Shown here: piece after piece, positions 13,635 to 21,513 of the stretch | Numbering within the stretch: the stretch's first letter is position 1 | Layout: every line of letters begins with the position of its first letter | IMG/VR virus record: IMGVR_UViG_3300049893_002244 | Span: 1 to 52,656 of that record | Source of the DNA: a virus | DNA: 52,656 nt | Direction: 5' to 3' (one strand) | Made by a program: the position numbers and the translations under genes | The notes under the pieces: model-generated | The model's database searches: none | What the model was told of the DNA's origin: nothing | What the model saw: the letters and a program-made list of their open reading frames with translations, nothing else

Positions 13635-13638
13635 CATC

Positions 13639-13788
13639 ATGGACAAACAAAAAATCAATCTCATCGGACGCTGGGCCATCATGGGCATTCTTGCTTGTGG
13701 TGGCGTGGCTTGTGTTTTCACTGGCAAGGCAGAATACGCTGTCGGCTTCGCGGTGGCGGCTTTCTGGTTCTGGATAATTACGGATTGA
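13639..13788 (+). CDS. small membrane protein, 49 aa
   Basis: Two hydrophobic segments (about 13-28 and 33-48) with a short basic N-terminus. Starts 4 nt after the upstream stop, and its own stop precedes the next promoter by 2 nt. Confidence 0.6.
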   Translation: MDKQKINLIGRWAIMGILACGGVACVFTGKAEYAVGFAVAAFWFWIITD

Positions 13789-13790
13789 CC

Positions 13791-13825
13791 TTGACTTTTG
13801 ATAAAACTCGGTCACTTTAATAGAC
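13791..13825 (+). promoter_or_regulatory. early-type promoter for the 13826 operon
   Basis: TTGACT, GATAAAA core, CACTTT box; 35 nt from first T to ATG. Confidence 0.75.
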
Positions 13826-14008
13826 ATGCCGAGATGCTTCAAACGAAACGGGTGGGTCTGGTTGGACAATGAACCAGTCTGTCTGAACATGGACACGAAG
13901 AAATCCGCCAAGCAGCTGGTCCGTGAACACATTCTCGACCAAGATGCATATATAAAACGCTTGACAGACCGTCTATCCCGCATCAAGAATACTCTCCATG
14001 CCTCGTAA
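13826..14008 (+). CDS. hypothetical protein, 60 aa
   Basis: N-terminus MPRCFKRNGWVWLDNEPVCL has two Cys and a beta look; the C-terminal half is a charged helix. Overlaps the next gene by 11 nt. Confidence 0.6.
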   Translation: MPRCFKRNGWVWLDNEPVCLNMDTKKSAKQLVREHILDQDAYIKRLTDRLSRIKNTLHAS

Positions 14009-14678
14009 AGCCCAACCTCGCATCAAGCGCCCGTCTGGTATCGAACAGAGTGCCAACGGTAAATACTTCTACTGGAAGTGCAACATCAGCGGTCTCGAAA
14101 CCTTTGCTGACGAAAAGCGCTTCAAGGAAGTGGTCAAGAGCTACGGCGGCGAAGACAAGCTGTTCAAGGAATACGTGCTGCGTCCTGCACAGAAGTATAT
14201 CGATGCCGGGTTTGACGCGGAATATGTTCGCGAACTCGCCAAACGCTCCGGTGGCAAGAAGCTTCCTCGCATCGATGCTGGTGAGAAGGCCCGCAAGAAG
14301 GAAATCAAGGAACTGAACAAGGGCAAGAAGCGTGGTCGCAAACCGAAGCTCAAGAGTTTCGCCAATGGCGAGACGGTGGAGACGGTGGTTAACAGCGACG
14401 GCGTCTCCGAGGAAGTTGTGCGCAAGGTATACCCTTGGAGCAACAACCCCGACTATTTCAAGTCGCCGCCCGCGATGATGGAAATCAGCGAAGCCACGAA
14501 AGACACGTGCCTGTTTCCCAACCGATATCTCGACGATGCCTGCTACGGCTGTCCGGTTTACGCCAACTGCGCCTGCAAGCTCAAGATGGGTGAGGAGGAT
14601 TGGAAGCAGCCAAAAAAGAAGCAGGATGTCAAGATTACTCCGATTCGTGCGTTTGAGCCGGAAGAAATCGAATCTTGA
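13998..14678 (+). CDS. probable DNA-binding protein with AT-hook-like and Cys-rich parts, 226 aa
   Basis: A basic middle with KKRGRKPKLKS (AT-hook-like R-G-R-K-P, about residue 110-120) is followed by a Cys-rich segment CLFPNRYLDDACYGCPVYANCACK (about 172-196) that could bind zinc or an iron-sulfur cluster. Overall strongly basic. Probably binds DNA; partner unknown. Confidence 0.65.
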   Translation: MPRKAQPRIKRPSGIEQSANGKYFYWKCNISGLETFADEKRFKEVVKSYGGEDKLFKEYVLRPAQKYIDAGFDAEYVRELAKRSGGKKLPRIDAGEKARKKEIKELNKGKKRGRKPKLKSFANGETVETVVNSDGVSEEVVRKVYPWSNNPDYFKSPPAMMEISEATKDTCLFPNRYLDDACYGCPVYANCACKLKMGEEDWKQPKKKQDVKITPIRAFEPEEIES

Positions 14679-14709
14679 CTTTGTATAACCCGTTGTCACT
14701 CTATGGCTC
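14675..14709 (+). promoter_or_regulatory. early-type promoter for the 14710 gene
   Basis: TTGACT, TGTATAAC core, CACTCT box; 35 nt from first T to ATG. Confidence 0.75.
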
Positions 14710-15120
14710 ATGGCTAACTACTATGAGTCCGCGAGGACAAATTACTTCCGCGTGAAGGACGTTGCTGCCTTCATCGCGTTCATCGAAACCGTGCCGGGGT
14801 GTGAGCATCACGCCTCGTTTAACAACCCCGACCAGTTTTGTGTTCTGTTCACTGACGAGACTGTGCCGAACAGTCGCTACAATGAAGAGACGCAGGATTA
14901 TGACGAGTTCGACTTCATGGATGAACTCGCTCCTCATCTCGCTGACGGAAGTATCGCGGTTCTTCAGGCATCCGGGCACGAGAAGCTGCGTTACATCACG
15001 GGATATGCAATTGCCATTGACAACACTGGCAAAAGCGTCAGCGTGAACATCGACAACATCTACGACCTTGCCAAGAAGAAATTTGGTAAGGAGGCTGAAA
15101 TCACTCAGGCACACTACTAA
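14710..15120 (+). CDS. conserved hypothetical protein (MANYYESARTNYF type), 136 aa
   Basis: The start MANYYESARTNYFRVKDVAAFIAFI recalls a hypothetical family of phages and plasmids. Acidic middle (EETQDYDEFDFMDEL) and a C-terminal Lys-rich helix. No catalytic motif. Followed by a hairpin terminator. Confidence 0.7.
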   Translation: MANYYESARTNYFRVKDVAAFIAFIETVPGCEHHASFNNPDQFCVLFTDETVPNSRYNEETQDYDEFDFMDELAPHLADGSIAVLQASGHEKLRYITGYAIAIDNTGKSVSVNIDNIYDLAKKKFGKEAEITQAHY

Positions 15121-15130
15121 CAAAAAACGA

Positions 15131-15156
15131 GGGAGAACGAAAGTTCTCCCTTGACT
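15131..15156 (+). terminator. hairpin terminator overlapping the next promoter
   Basis: GGGAGAAC-GAAA-GTTCTCCC (15131-15150), with the next promoter's TTGACT starting at 15151. Confidence 0.7.
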
Positions 15157-15184
15157 TTTTATATATTTAAGTCAACCTAGTCCC
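15151..15184 (+). promoter_or_regulatory. early-type promoter for the 15185 operon
   Basis: TTGACT, TTTATATAT core; 34 nt from first T to ATG. It directly abuts a terminator stem. Confidence 0.7.
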
Positions 15185-15529
15185 ATGCTCACTCCTCTGA
15201 CTATTCGCCAACAGCAACTCATCGTCGCCTCGTTCCGCAAGGTGTTTCAGACGGACAACATCGAACACCTCACGAAGTCGGCCTACAACTTCATCTATCT
15301 TTCGAGCGGGTTCATCGCTCACTACAACCTCCACGGCTTCCGTGACCACTACGCGAACGTGAACGACCTCAAGCGAGCCATTGCTCGCAACTACGGTGCG
15401 AATCAGTGGCGCAACTTCCGCCCCGGCGAGCGCGACTACGAGTATCAGATGGCCAAGCGCGACTGCTACAACAGCATCGCCGCGCTGCTCGAAGCCGAAG
15501 GCTATGAACTCAATCAGGGCTTCTGGTAA
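15185..15529 (+). CDS. hypothetical protein, 114 aa
   Basis: Helical, aromatic-rich soluble protein with no recognised motif. One base separates its stop from the next ATG. Confidence 0.65.
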   Translation: MLTPLTIRQQQLIVASFRKVFQTDNIEHLTKSAYNFIYLSSGFIAHYNLHGFRDHYANVNDLKRAIARNYGANQWRNFRPGERDYEYQMAKRDCYNSIAALLEAEGYELNQGFW

Positions 15530-15530
15530 C

Positions 15531-16019
15531 ATGGAAAAAGCCGACATCATTTCCGCTGTGCGGGGTCTTGACCACGAAACTCTCAAGACCCTTCTTCCCA
15601 TCGTTCAGGCCGAACTGGACCGCAAGAACCCTGAGAACATCGAGCGTGACCGCCGCATGAATGCGTTCTGGGCTGAACAGAAGCGCAAGAACGATGCTCG
15701 GGAATCCGAGCGGGCTGCGCTCGTTGGGGTTTTCAAGGCAAAGCTGGTCCCGGGTATGCTCCTCAAGATGCGTGGCTGTCGGGATGGTGGTGGACTGCGC
15801 GAGTTCATCAAGTGGGACGGTGACAAGGTTGTGTGCTGGCAGGTTGTTTCGCGCCGCTGGTGGAAGGCCACAGGTCGGGGCGATTCCGGCAGCTATGTCA
15901 CCACTTTCGAGAACACCCATCAAGCAACGACGCACATGGTTGACAAGATTGCTGGTGTCTATATCACTGGAACCAGAACGCTTGTGAAGACGGCACAGAT
16001 TGTCGCCGGTTCTTCTTGA
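15531..16019 (+). CDS. hypothetical protein, 162 aa
   Basis: N-terminal amphipathic and charged helices (1-65, coiled-coil-like), then a beta domain (VPGMLLKMRGCRDGGGLREF..WDGDKVVCWQVV) rich in Trp and Arg. The ATG at 15531 follows the upstream stop; an earlier in-frame start at 15381 lies inside the upstream gene. Confidence 0.65.
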   Translation: MEKADIISAVRGLDHETLKTLLPIVQAELDRKNPENIERDRRMNAFWAEQKRKNDARESERAALVGVFKAKLVPGMLLKMRGCRDGGGLREFIKWDGDKVVCWQVVSRRWWKATGRGDSGSYVTTFENTHQATTHMVDKIAGVYITGTRTLVKTAQIVAGSS

Positions 16020-16050
16020 CATTTATAAATAATCCGTCACTCTTGTTGGT
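16016..16050 (+). promoter_or_regulatory. early-type promoter for the 16051 gene
   Basis: TTGACA, TTTATAAAT core, CACTCT box; 35 nt from first T to ATG. Confidence 0.75.
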
Positions 16051-16440
16051 ATGAAAGCTACCAAGAGCAACGTTCTCTCCTTCGTCAAGAATCAGCTGGC
16101 GACCAACCGTGCTTGGGCGCTCAAGGGTCTGGTCCGCATCTTCGAACGTCAGACTGCCGACGAGCAGAGCAGCGAAAGCACCAGCCACGACAACGGCATT
16201 GGCTTCACTGGTGCGGACGCCAATTTTCTCACCAGCCTCGCCAAGCAGTATATGCAGCGCGGCAGCTTGAGCGACAAGCAGATGGCTTTCGTCTTCAAGA
16301 AGATGCCGAAGTATGCGGGCCAAATCGTCAGCATCAGTGACGTGGCCAAGCTCAACAAGATGGTCGAGGCCACCCCGGTTCGCGTCTATCCGAGCTTCAA
16401 CGCATATCTCCGCGACAATTTTCGCAGTGAGTGCGAGTGA
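16051..16440 (+). CDS. hypothetical protein, 129 aa
   Basis: Mostly helical; the segment GANFLTSLAKQYMQRGSLSDKQMAFVFKKMPKYAGQI is reminiscent of a small phage/plasmid helical domain that follows 'NDKQ…' patterns. Not assigned. Confidence 0.65.
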   Translation: MKATKSNVLSFVKNQLATNRAWALKGLVRIFERQTADEQSSESTSHDNGIGFTGADANFLTSLAKQYMQRGSLSDKQMAFVFKKMPKYAGQIVSISDVAKLNKMVEATPVRVYPSFNAYLRDNFRSECE

Positions 16441-16443
16441 GAC

Positions 16444-16478
16444 TTGACTTTTATAACAAATCATTCAGTCTGGTTTCA
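16444..16478 (+). promoter_or_regulatory. early-type promoter for the HNH gene
   Basis: TTGACT, TTATAACAA core; 35 nt from first T to ATG. Confidence 0.7.
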
Positions 16479-17069
16479 ATGAAAGTCGTCGCCACTCTTC
16501 CTATCAAGGAGACGCTGTATCGCAGTCTCCGTGTCAGCAAAAACCGCAGCATTGTAATTGAGGGCAAGCGGTTCAGCATCGCCAACCTCACAACCTTTGC
16601 GATTCATGGGTGCAAGTGTGTGCGCTGTGGCCGTGAGGGTAATCAGCTTCTCGCGTGGATTGACAACGGCGGCGGGCATCACGTTGACCTGTTCAGTGTG
16701 AATCCTGCGGAGAAGTTTCATCCCAAGCATGTGCTCATGAACCGGGACCATATCATCCCCAAGAGCAAGCACGGCGGCAACACAAACTGGAACTACCAGC
16801 CGATGTGCGTCAAGTGCAACTCCAAGAAGGGTAATAACGAGTGTGCTCGGGACAAGAAGCTCAGTCTCTTCCGCAACCACTGGAAGAAGATTTACATGCG
16901 GACTCACGAGTTTTTCACCCGCTATGTTCTGCGCCATCTGCACAAGCATCCTGCGCTTTACAGCTTTGGGCAGACGGTTCGTGAGGTTCATCTGCACAAG
17001 ATTACCTTTGTGCTCGCCAAGTTCACTTCACCTTTCGCCACGCTGGAATCTCACGGACGAGTGATTTGA
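16479..17069 (+). CDS. HNH endonuclease, 196 aa
   Basis: Two zinc-knuckle pairs (CKCVRC, 45-50, and CVKC, 110-113) bracket the catalytic core LMNRDHIIPKSKHGGNTNWN: Asp90-His91 and the downstream Asn are the HNH residues. This is the zinc-supported McrA/5-methylcytosine-type layout of free-standing phage HNH nucleases, which nick DNA and may be homing enzymes or act on host DNA. The C-terminal 70 residues are basic and unrecognised. Own promoter; the NaeI-like nuclease follows. Confidence 0.85.
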   Translation: MKVVATLPIKETLYRSLRVSKNRSIVIEGKRFSIANLTTFAIHGCKCVRCGREGNQLLAWIDNGGGHHVDLFSVNPAEKFHPKHVLMNRDHIIPKSKHGGNTNWNYQPMCVKCNSKKGNNECARDKKLSLFRNHWKKIYMRTHEFFTRYVLRHLHKHPALYSFGQTVREVHLHKITFVLAKFTSPFATLESHGRVI

Positions 17070-17070
17070 A

Positions 17071-17105
17071 TTGACTTTTATAAAAAATAACCCACTCTCT
17101 CAGCA
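17071..17105 (+). promoter_or_regulatory. early-type promoter for the NaeI-like gene
   Basis: TTGACT, TTATAAAAAA core, CACTCT box; 35 nt from first T to ATG. Confidence 0.75.
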
Positions 17106-17645
17106 ATGAAACATTCTCCTGCCATTTCCAAGGTGTCGCAAACCATTCTCTCCAAGTTCAACAGTGGTGCTGAACTGACCGAGAAGTTCCACAATCTCGT
17201 TCGTCAGAGCATTGACGAAGTGGTTGACACCGCTCGCACTGGCCGCACTTCCCTGTCGGAACTGGAAAAGACCGAGAAAACCTACATTGGCACGAAGGTC
17301 GAAATCCTCACTCGCGCCATGCTCGGCTTGACGAAGGGCGAGCGTCTGGACCTCAAGGTGGCTGGCATCGAGGTTGACGTGAAGTTCACCGTTGGCAAGA
17401 CGTGGATGATTCCGATGGAGGCTTTTGGTGAAATCTGCCTGCTCATCTACGGCAACGAGAAGAAGGGCACCTTCGGCGTCGGCCTGCTCAAAATGACTCC
17501 GGGCAATCTCACCAAGGGAGCCAACCGCGACCGCAAGCTCAGTGTTTCCTCGCGGGGCAAGAAGAACATCGTTTGGCTGGCTCACGCTGGCCTCATGTCT
17601 GCCAGCGAAGTTCTTGCCATCAAGGAGAAGCACAACCGGAAGTAA
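17106..17645 (+). CDS. NaeI-type restriction endonuclease domain protein, 179 aa
   Basis: EKTYIGTKVEI (Glu66), LDLKVAGIEVDVKF (Asp82, Asp91, Lys93), WMIPMEAFGEICLL and NRDRKLSVSSRGKKNIVWL follow the catalytic domain of the type IIE enzyme NaeI. Its active-site residues, from memory Glu70, Asp86, Asp95 and Lys97, have the same 16-9-2 spacing. The phage protein has only the cleavage (Endo) domain and lacks NaeI's C-terminal Topo effector-binding domain. No methyltransferase is adjacent, so it is likely a host-DNA-degrading or mobile nuclease, not half of a restriction system. Confidence 0.8.
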   Translation: MKHSPAISKVSQTILSKFNSGAELTEKFHNLVRQSIDEVVDTARTGRTSLSELEKTEKTYIGTKVEILTRAMLGLTKGERLDLKVAGIEVDVKFTVGKTWMIPMEAFGEICLLIYGNEKKGTFGVGLLKMTPGNLTKGANRDRKLSVSSRGKKNIVWLAHAGLMSASEVLAIKEKHNRK

Positions 17646-17652
17646 AAACTTC

Positions 17653-17720
17653 TTGACTTTTTACAAAACACATATCAACCTTTCACCCGTAATCATCAAC
17701 ATCAACCAAATCAAAACAAC
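17653..17720 (+). promoter_or_regulatory. early-type promoter with a 5' leader for the 17721 gene
   Basis: TTGACT with TTTTACAAAA core, 68 nt from the ATG. The roughly 33-nt unstructured A/C-rich leader is an exception to the leaderless pattern. Confidence 0.6.
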
Positions 17721-18002
17721 ATGAGCGTCACCGCCCCTGCCACATCGTCCAAGCGCGCCCCCTACGGCTTCAAGCTGGACTTCCCCACCAACGATTTCAC
17801 GATGCGCGACCTGCGCAAGCAGAAGTCGCACAAGGTCAAGTATATCACGCTCTACATGCGTGTCAAGAACGCCCTCAAGGACGGCACCCTCATCGTCGCC
17901 GGTGAGAAGGCTCCGAGCAAGGTCCGTCGTGGCCGCAAGGAACTGGTGTTCCGTCGCGTGGACGCCAAGACCAACTTCGTCACCGTCACGCCCGTTTCCT
18001 AA
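17721..18002 (+). CDS. hypothetical basic protein, 93 aa
   Basis: Basic protein (SKRAPYGFKLDFPTNDFTMRDLRKQ...KVRRGRKELVFRRVD) resembling winged-helix or histone-like small DNA-binding proteins that carry MRDLRxxK...VxxRVxxALKDG. Own promoter with a leader and a strong terminator suggest high expression. Confidence 0.65.
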   Translation: MSVTAPATSSKRAPYGFKLDFPTNDFTMRDLRKQKSHKVKYITLYMRVKNALKDGTLIVAGEKAPSKVRRGRKELVFRRVDAKTNFVTVTPVS

Positions 18003-18026
18003 CCGAAAAGGAACAAATTGTTTGAC

Positions 18027-18062
18027 AAGAAACCCATCGCCAACAACGATGGGTTTCTTCTT
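18027..18062 (+). terminator. intrinsic terminator
   Basis: Thirteen-bp stem AAGAAACCCATCG / CGATGGGTTTCTT with loop CCAACAA, then CTTC. An embedded TTGACA (18022) may drive the next gene. Confidence 0.8.
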
Positions 18063-18066
18063 CTCC

Positions 18067-18468
18067 ATGAAGTTTGCTCCCAAACTGCCACGTTACATGA
18101 CAACGGATGACTTGGTAAACCAAGTCGAGGTTCTTGACAACACCAAACAGACATCCGGTCTGGGCTGGTCGCGTTTCACGAGCACATATCGCACCCTTCA
18201 GGCATATCGCCACAAGGCTCTCGGTATCGTGCTCAAGAAACCGAACTGTATCCTCGAACCCCGCACACCACTCTCAGTGCGCGTTCCCACGGTGAAGCTC
18301 AAGAACGGCTGGGTCATGCAACCACTGGTGAAGAAGGTCGAACTGCGCAAGGCGTGTGATATCATCTCCGGTCATCTCAAGGATGCTCGCGAGCGACAGA
18401 TTTATCCCGACCTTCACACCGGCAACGTCGGCTGGTATAACGGCCATCCGGTCATGTTCGATTGGTAA
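18067..18468 (+). CDS. minimal protein-kinase-like protein, 133 aa
   Basis: GIVLKKP (53-59) fits the N-lobe strand with the ATP-contacting lysine, WVMQPLV (82-88) the hinge, DLHTGN (115-120) the catalytic loop D-x-H-x-G-N of APH/RIO-type kinases, and MFDW (130-133) the Mg-binding aspartate where DFG would be. The protein stops right there, with no activation segment or C-lobe. The gene at 26161 has the same order and end. Could bind nucleotide, act as a pseudokinase, or phosphorylate host factors. Confidence 0.6.
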   Translation: MKFAPKLPRYMTTDDLVNQVEVLDNTKQTSGLGWSRFTSTYRTLQAYRHKALGIVLKKPNCILEPRTPLSVRVPTVKLKNGWVMQPLVKKVELRKACDIISGHLKDARERQIYPDLHTGNVGWYNGHPVMFDW

Positions 18469-18477
18469 AACAAAATC

Positions 18478-18513
18478 TTGACTTTTCATAACAACTCAAC
18501 CAACCTCATTCAC
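18478..18513 (+). promoter_or_regulatory. early-type promoter for the 18514 operon
   Basis: TTGACT, CATAACAA core; 36 nt from first T to ATG. Confidence 0.65.
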
Positions 18514-18729
18514 ATGAAAGCATCTGCAATCATCAGCATCATCATCACCGTCGTTCTTCTCGCGCTTCTCATCTCGGTCATCCTCGCCCTACCGGTGATG
18601 TGGCTCTGGAACGCCACGCTGCCGGAACTGTTCAAGTTCCCCGAAATCGGCCTGTGGATGGCGTGGAAGCTCGCCTTCCTTTCCAGCCTGCTCTTCAAGA
18701 GCACCAGCACCACCACCTCCAAATCCTAA
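18514..18729 (+). CDS. small membrane protein of the LWN-LPELF type, 71 aa
   Basis: A long N-terminal hydrophobic helix (4-33) is followed by WLWNATLPELFKFPEIGLWMAWKLAFLSSLLFK, a pattern I recall from widespread bacterial one-helix proteins with W-N-x-L-M-P-x-L-F; their role is unknown. Ser/Thr-rich tail. Confidence 0.65.
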   Translation: MKASAIISIIITVVLLALLISVILALPVMWLWNATLPELFKFPEIGLWMAWKLAFLSSLLFKSTSTTTSKS

Positions 18730-18743
18730 AAGGAAACACTACC

Positions 18744-19067
18744 ATGCCCTGCCGCTCATACGAAGACGACTCCCCGAGAGTGGTCTATCAGGATGACCCG
18801 AAGACCAAGAAGCTGGTGGAGGACCAGAAGACCAAGCTCGACCTTCTCACCCGCCTGCTCTGCTTTGTGCTCACCAATGCGACGGACTCGTTTTGGCTCA
18901 CACTGAGCAAGGTCAAGAAGACCGCCGCGCACGGTGATGCCTTCAAGGAACTGTCTGTGTGGTGGGAACAGCACAAAGCCGACGACAAGCGCGAGCGCAA
19001 GAAGATTCGTCAGGCTGCTCTCGCCAAGCTCTCCCCCGAGGAAAAAGAAGCTCTCGGCCTCGACTGA
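18744..19067 (+). CDS. hypothetical protein, 107 aa
   Basis: MPC start, then LDLLTRLLCFVLT and LSVWWEQHKADDKRER: the arrangement recalls a phage hypothetical family with MPCxD...R.TRMLC...WW..H. The ATG at 18744 has AAGGAAA upstream, one of the few plausible Shine-Dalgarno sites, fitting its internal operon position. Confidence 0.65.
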   Translation: MPCRSYEDDSPRVVYQDDPKTKKLVEDQKTKLDLLTRLLCFVLTNATDSFWLTLSKVKKTAAHGDAFKELSVWWEQHKADDKRERKKIRQAALAKLSPEEKEALGLD

Positions 19068-19070
19068 GGC

Positions 19071-19105
19071 TTGACTTTTATAAAAAAATCGTCACTGTTG
19101 GCAGC
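19071..19105 (+). promoter_or_regulatory. early-type promoter for the 19106 operon
   Basis: TTGACT, TTATAAAAAAA core, CACTGT box; 35 nt from first T to ATG. Confidence 0.75.
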
Positions 19106-19366
19106 ATGAACTCTTGCTATACCGAAACGCTTGGTCAGGCGATGGAAGCCATCGTCAAGGACATTGAAGCTCGTGGTATCGTTCTTGCTGAAATCAACAA
19201 GGACTGGCTCGATGCGTTTAATTTCGGTGGGCTGTCATATGGTCAGGACCGCGAGGTTCATGCCGAAATCGAAACCATCAAGGGCAAGAAGACTTGGAAG
19301 TTTGCCCATGCCCACATCTGGCGTTTCGAGAACGGTCGCTACGAGTGGCTGGTTTACGTTCTGTGA
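19106..19366 (+). CDS. hypothetical protein, 86 aa
   Basis: Alpha/beta protein ending in the amphipathic beta pattern TWKFAHAHIWRFENGRYEWLVYVL. The start at 19106 is set by the promoter. First of a five-gene string to 20036. Confidence 0.65.
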   Translation: MNSCYTETLGQAMEAIVKDIEARGIVLAEINKDWLDAFNFGGLSYGQDREVHAEIETIKGKKTWKFAHAHIWRFENGRYEWLVYVL

Positions 19367-19368
19367 CC

Positions 19369-19509
19369 ATGAAAGCAATCCCCTGCAATCTCATCGTGCA
19401 TGGCAAGTGGACTGAACTGGATATGGGCAACTTCCCGTCCATCCGAGCCGCAAAGAAATATGTTGCGGTTTTGAACAAGCCTCACACCATCAAGCGACTC
19501 AAGAAATGA
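19369..19509 (+). CDS. hypothetical protein, 46 aa
   Basis: Basic short protein (MKAIPCNLIVHGKWTELDMG…) in a tight operon: 2 nt after the previous stop, with an ATGA overlap to the next gene. Confidence 0.6.
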   Translation: MKAIPCNLIVHGKWTELDMGNFPSIRAAKKYVAVLNKPHTIKRLKK

Positions 19510-19682
19510 ACAACTGGACCCTCCGCGTCTACGACTTCGACGGTCGCACTCGACTGCACGAGGAATCTTTCTTCGCCAGCACGGAAGTCACGGCTGACAA
19601 GACTGCGCTTGCCATCGTGGAGCGCGACTGGCCGGGACACGAGTGGTCCCTCATGCCGCTCGACTGGCAAGAACAATCTTAA
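19506..19682 (+). CDS. hypothetical protein, 58 aa
   Basis: Acidic, Trp-rich frame (MNNWTLRVYDFDGRTRLHEE… and a tail SLMPLDWQEQS) begun in an ATGA overlap. Unrecognised; the operon position and even codon use make it real. Confidence 0.6.
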   Translation: MNNWTLRVYDFDGRTRLHEESFFASTEVTADKTALAIVERDWPGHEWSLMPLDWQEQS

Positions 19683-19693
19683 CCAAGAAAACA

Positions 19694-19906
19694 ATGACAC
19701 CCACAACCCTGCTCATCATCGGTATCATCAGCCTCTTCATCGGGGCCATCGCCGCCTTCATCAACATCGCGACGGCGTCTTCAACCGGGCGTTCCATTCT
19801 CTCCGTGATGGTCTGCCACGCCTTCGCTGGACTGTTCTGGATTGGTGGTGGTATCACCACCCTCGTCGCCATCGTCATGTTCCTCATCAACTACGCCAAG
19901 CACTAA
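19694..19906 (+). CDS. small membrane protein, 70 aa
   Basis: Two transmembrane helices (about 4-27 and 38-66). Co-transcribed with its neighbours; no Shine-Dalgarno. Confidence 0.65.
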   Translation: MTPTTLLIIGIISLFIGAIAAFINIATASSTGRSILSVMVCHAFAGLFWIGGGITTLVAIVMFLINYAKH

Positions 19907-19907
19907 C

Positions 19908-20036
19908 ATGGACTCCTTCTACAAGTTCGCTTCCGAGAATCCGTGGCTCACGTTTTTCCTCGCCGTCGTCATTGGCAACACCATCTACTACAGCGTGGAG
20001 AAGATTTGCGGGGTTTTCACTTCCCGCAAAAAGTAA
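19908..20036 (+). CDS. small membrane protein, 42 aa
   Basis: One hydrophobic helix (about 13-29) and a basic tail (FTSRKK). Starts 1 nt after the previous stop; probably translated by coupling. Confidence 0.55.
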   Translation: MDSFYKFASENPWLTFFLAVVIGNTIYYSVEKICGVFTSRKK

Positions 20037-20039
20037 GCC

Positions 20040-20074
20040 TTGACTTTTATAAAATCTCTGCCACTTTAATTGGC
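20040..20074 (+). promoter_or_regulatory. early-type promoter for the 20075 operon
   Basis: TTGACT, TTATAAAAT core, CACTTT box; 35 nt from first T to ATG. Confidence 0.75.
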
Positions 20075-20200
20075 ATGGACTCAAAGGACATTCTTCAAAA
20101 ACTCGTTGTCGAGATGGTTGACAACGGTTCTGTCACCATCAAACTCGGCACCCCTGAATCCAAGGCACTCATCGCTGCGGCTCTTGGGAAGAAAAAGTAA
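20075..20200 (+). CDS. hypothetical protein, 41 aa
   Basis: Short helix-strand-helix protein (MDSKDILQKLVVEMVDNGSV… ALGKKK) placed exactly at a promoter; 1 nt before the next gene. Confidence 0.6.
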   Translation: MDSKDILQKLVVEMVDNGSVTIKLGTPESKALIAAALGKKK

Positions 20201-20201
20201 C

Positions 20202-20594
20202 ATGAATCGCCCTTGGCCAGAAGACCGTTCCAAAACCGTGGTGTTCGATGAACTCTCGGACCCACTTCGCAAGGCGTTTCGTTCGCTCTATTCCATGCGG
20301 CGCAAAGCCAATGGAACTGATTGGACCGGTCTGGATATCGGCAGGAGCCTGAAGGCTGGTTGCACCTCGCCTGACGATAATCTCTCGAAGGAAGGGCTGG
20401 CATACCACCGTGAACAAGGTCGGGATGCTCTCGACGCGCTAATCCAAGTTGCTCTGCAAACTGGCATGGAGCAGGGTGAACGTATGCTGCGGGAACGTCA
20501 GAAAACGATGGTCATGCTGCTCAAGATACTCGCCAAGGATTCCAAGAACCGCGATAGTATTCTTCAGGCCATCGAGTGTCTCGAAGAGTCTTGA
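20202..20594 (+). CDS. hypothetical helical protein, 130 aa
   Basis: Almost entirely helical and charged, with a possible coiled coil in the last 60 residues (EQGERMLRERQKTMVMLL). Unrecognised. Confidence 0.65.
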   Translation: MNRPWPEDRSKTVVFDELSDPLRKAFRSLYSMRRKANGTDWTGLDIGRSLKAGCTSPDDNLSKEGLAYHREQGRDALDALIQVALQTGMEQGERMLRERQKTMVMLLKILAKDSKNRDSILQAIECLEES

Positions 20595-20625
20595 CATTTA
20601 TAAAATCTCTGGCACTTTAATCGAT
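20591..20625 (+). promoter_or_regulatory. early-type promoter for the 20626 gene
   Basis: TTGACA, TTTATAAAAT core, CACTTT box; 35 nt from first T to ATG. Overlaps the upstream stop. Confidence 0.75.
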
Positions 20626-21513
20626 ATGGAACTCGACTTCCGCAACGTTATTGCCGAGCCGCCCTATGACCAGATGGGTGCGGACTTCAAGGAAATCTTC
20701 GGCAAGTGGGTGAACGAAACCCAGCTTCACAATCCGAACGAGCTTAATCAGCTTGCCTTTGGTTTGTTCCGTATGCGGCTGGCTCTGGCTCAGAAGTATA
20801 ACACCTACTTCGCCAAGCAGGTTACGGCTGGCGGCAAGGAACTCTGGAAAGAACGCTATGCTGGTGTGGGCAATGAGCCGTGTTATTCATTCGCCAGCCC
20901 ACTTGTTCCCCGGACCCTGCGCTTCTACAAGTGGACCATTCAGCGCAATCTCGAAGATACCCGCATCAACACCACGATTCGCTACTGGAATACGAACTAC
21001 GCTGAATATCCGACCTTTCCTGTCCCGGTGACGCCGTTCAAGGACATGATTGTGTGGTCCAGCACTTATCAGCCTCGTTTCACCGCTCGCACAGGTGGTC
21101 CGTTTGAAGTTCGCCGGATGCTCTATGGCTTGTCTGAGCAGGAAGGTTCTGCCGGTGAGCGCATGTTTCTTTTCGAGCATCCCCGCAGCCGTTGGATTGG
21201 CCAGATTCGTTCCGAGGCCACCACGTTCTGGAACATCGCTTGGGACAAGAACAACGACCAATACACCCGCTTTGCTGCCCTCGCCTCGTTTGAGTGGCTG
21301 TGGAACTGGGCGAATCCCTTCATGCGTTCTGGTGCGCTCACCAGCGATGCCTTGAGCCTCGTGATGCAGAAGCATATCGGAGCCAAGAGCCGTGAATCGT
21401 TCTATCATCAGGACTGCGAAGCTCTGCTTCTGCCCTTCGATGAATATGTCACAAAGCGAGTGAACGACATGACCCACGGTTTTGTTCCTCGGTTTGATAT
21501 GAATGTCGCTTGA
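20626..21513 (+). CDS. hypothetical protein, 295 aa
   Basis: The largest unknown of the early half. Soluble, rich in Trp, Tyr, Arg and Phe, with no nucleotide-binding or zinc motif. The start is set by the promoter; an earlier in-frame start at 20449 lies inside the upstream gene. Confidence 0.7.
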   Translation: MELDFRNVIAEPPYDQMGADFKEIFGKWVNETQLHNPNELNQLAFGLFRMRLALAQKYNTYFAKQVTAGGKELWKERYAGVGNEPCYSFASPLVPRTLRFYKWTIQRNLEDTRINTTIRYWNTNYAEYPTFPVPVTPFKDMIVWSSTYQPRFTARTGGPFEVRRMLYGLSEQEGSAGERMFLFEHPRSRWIGQIRSEATTFWNIAWDKNNDQYTRFAALASFEWLWNWANPFMRSGALTSDALSLVMQKHIGAKSRESFYHQDCEALLLPFDEYVTKRVNDMTHGFVPRFDMNVA

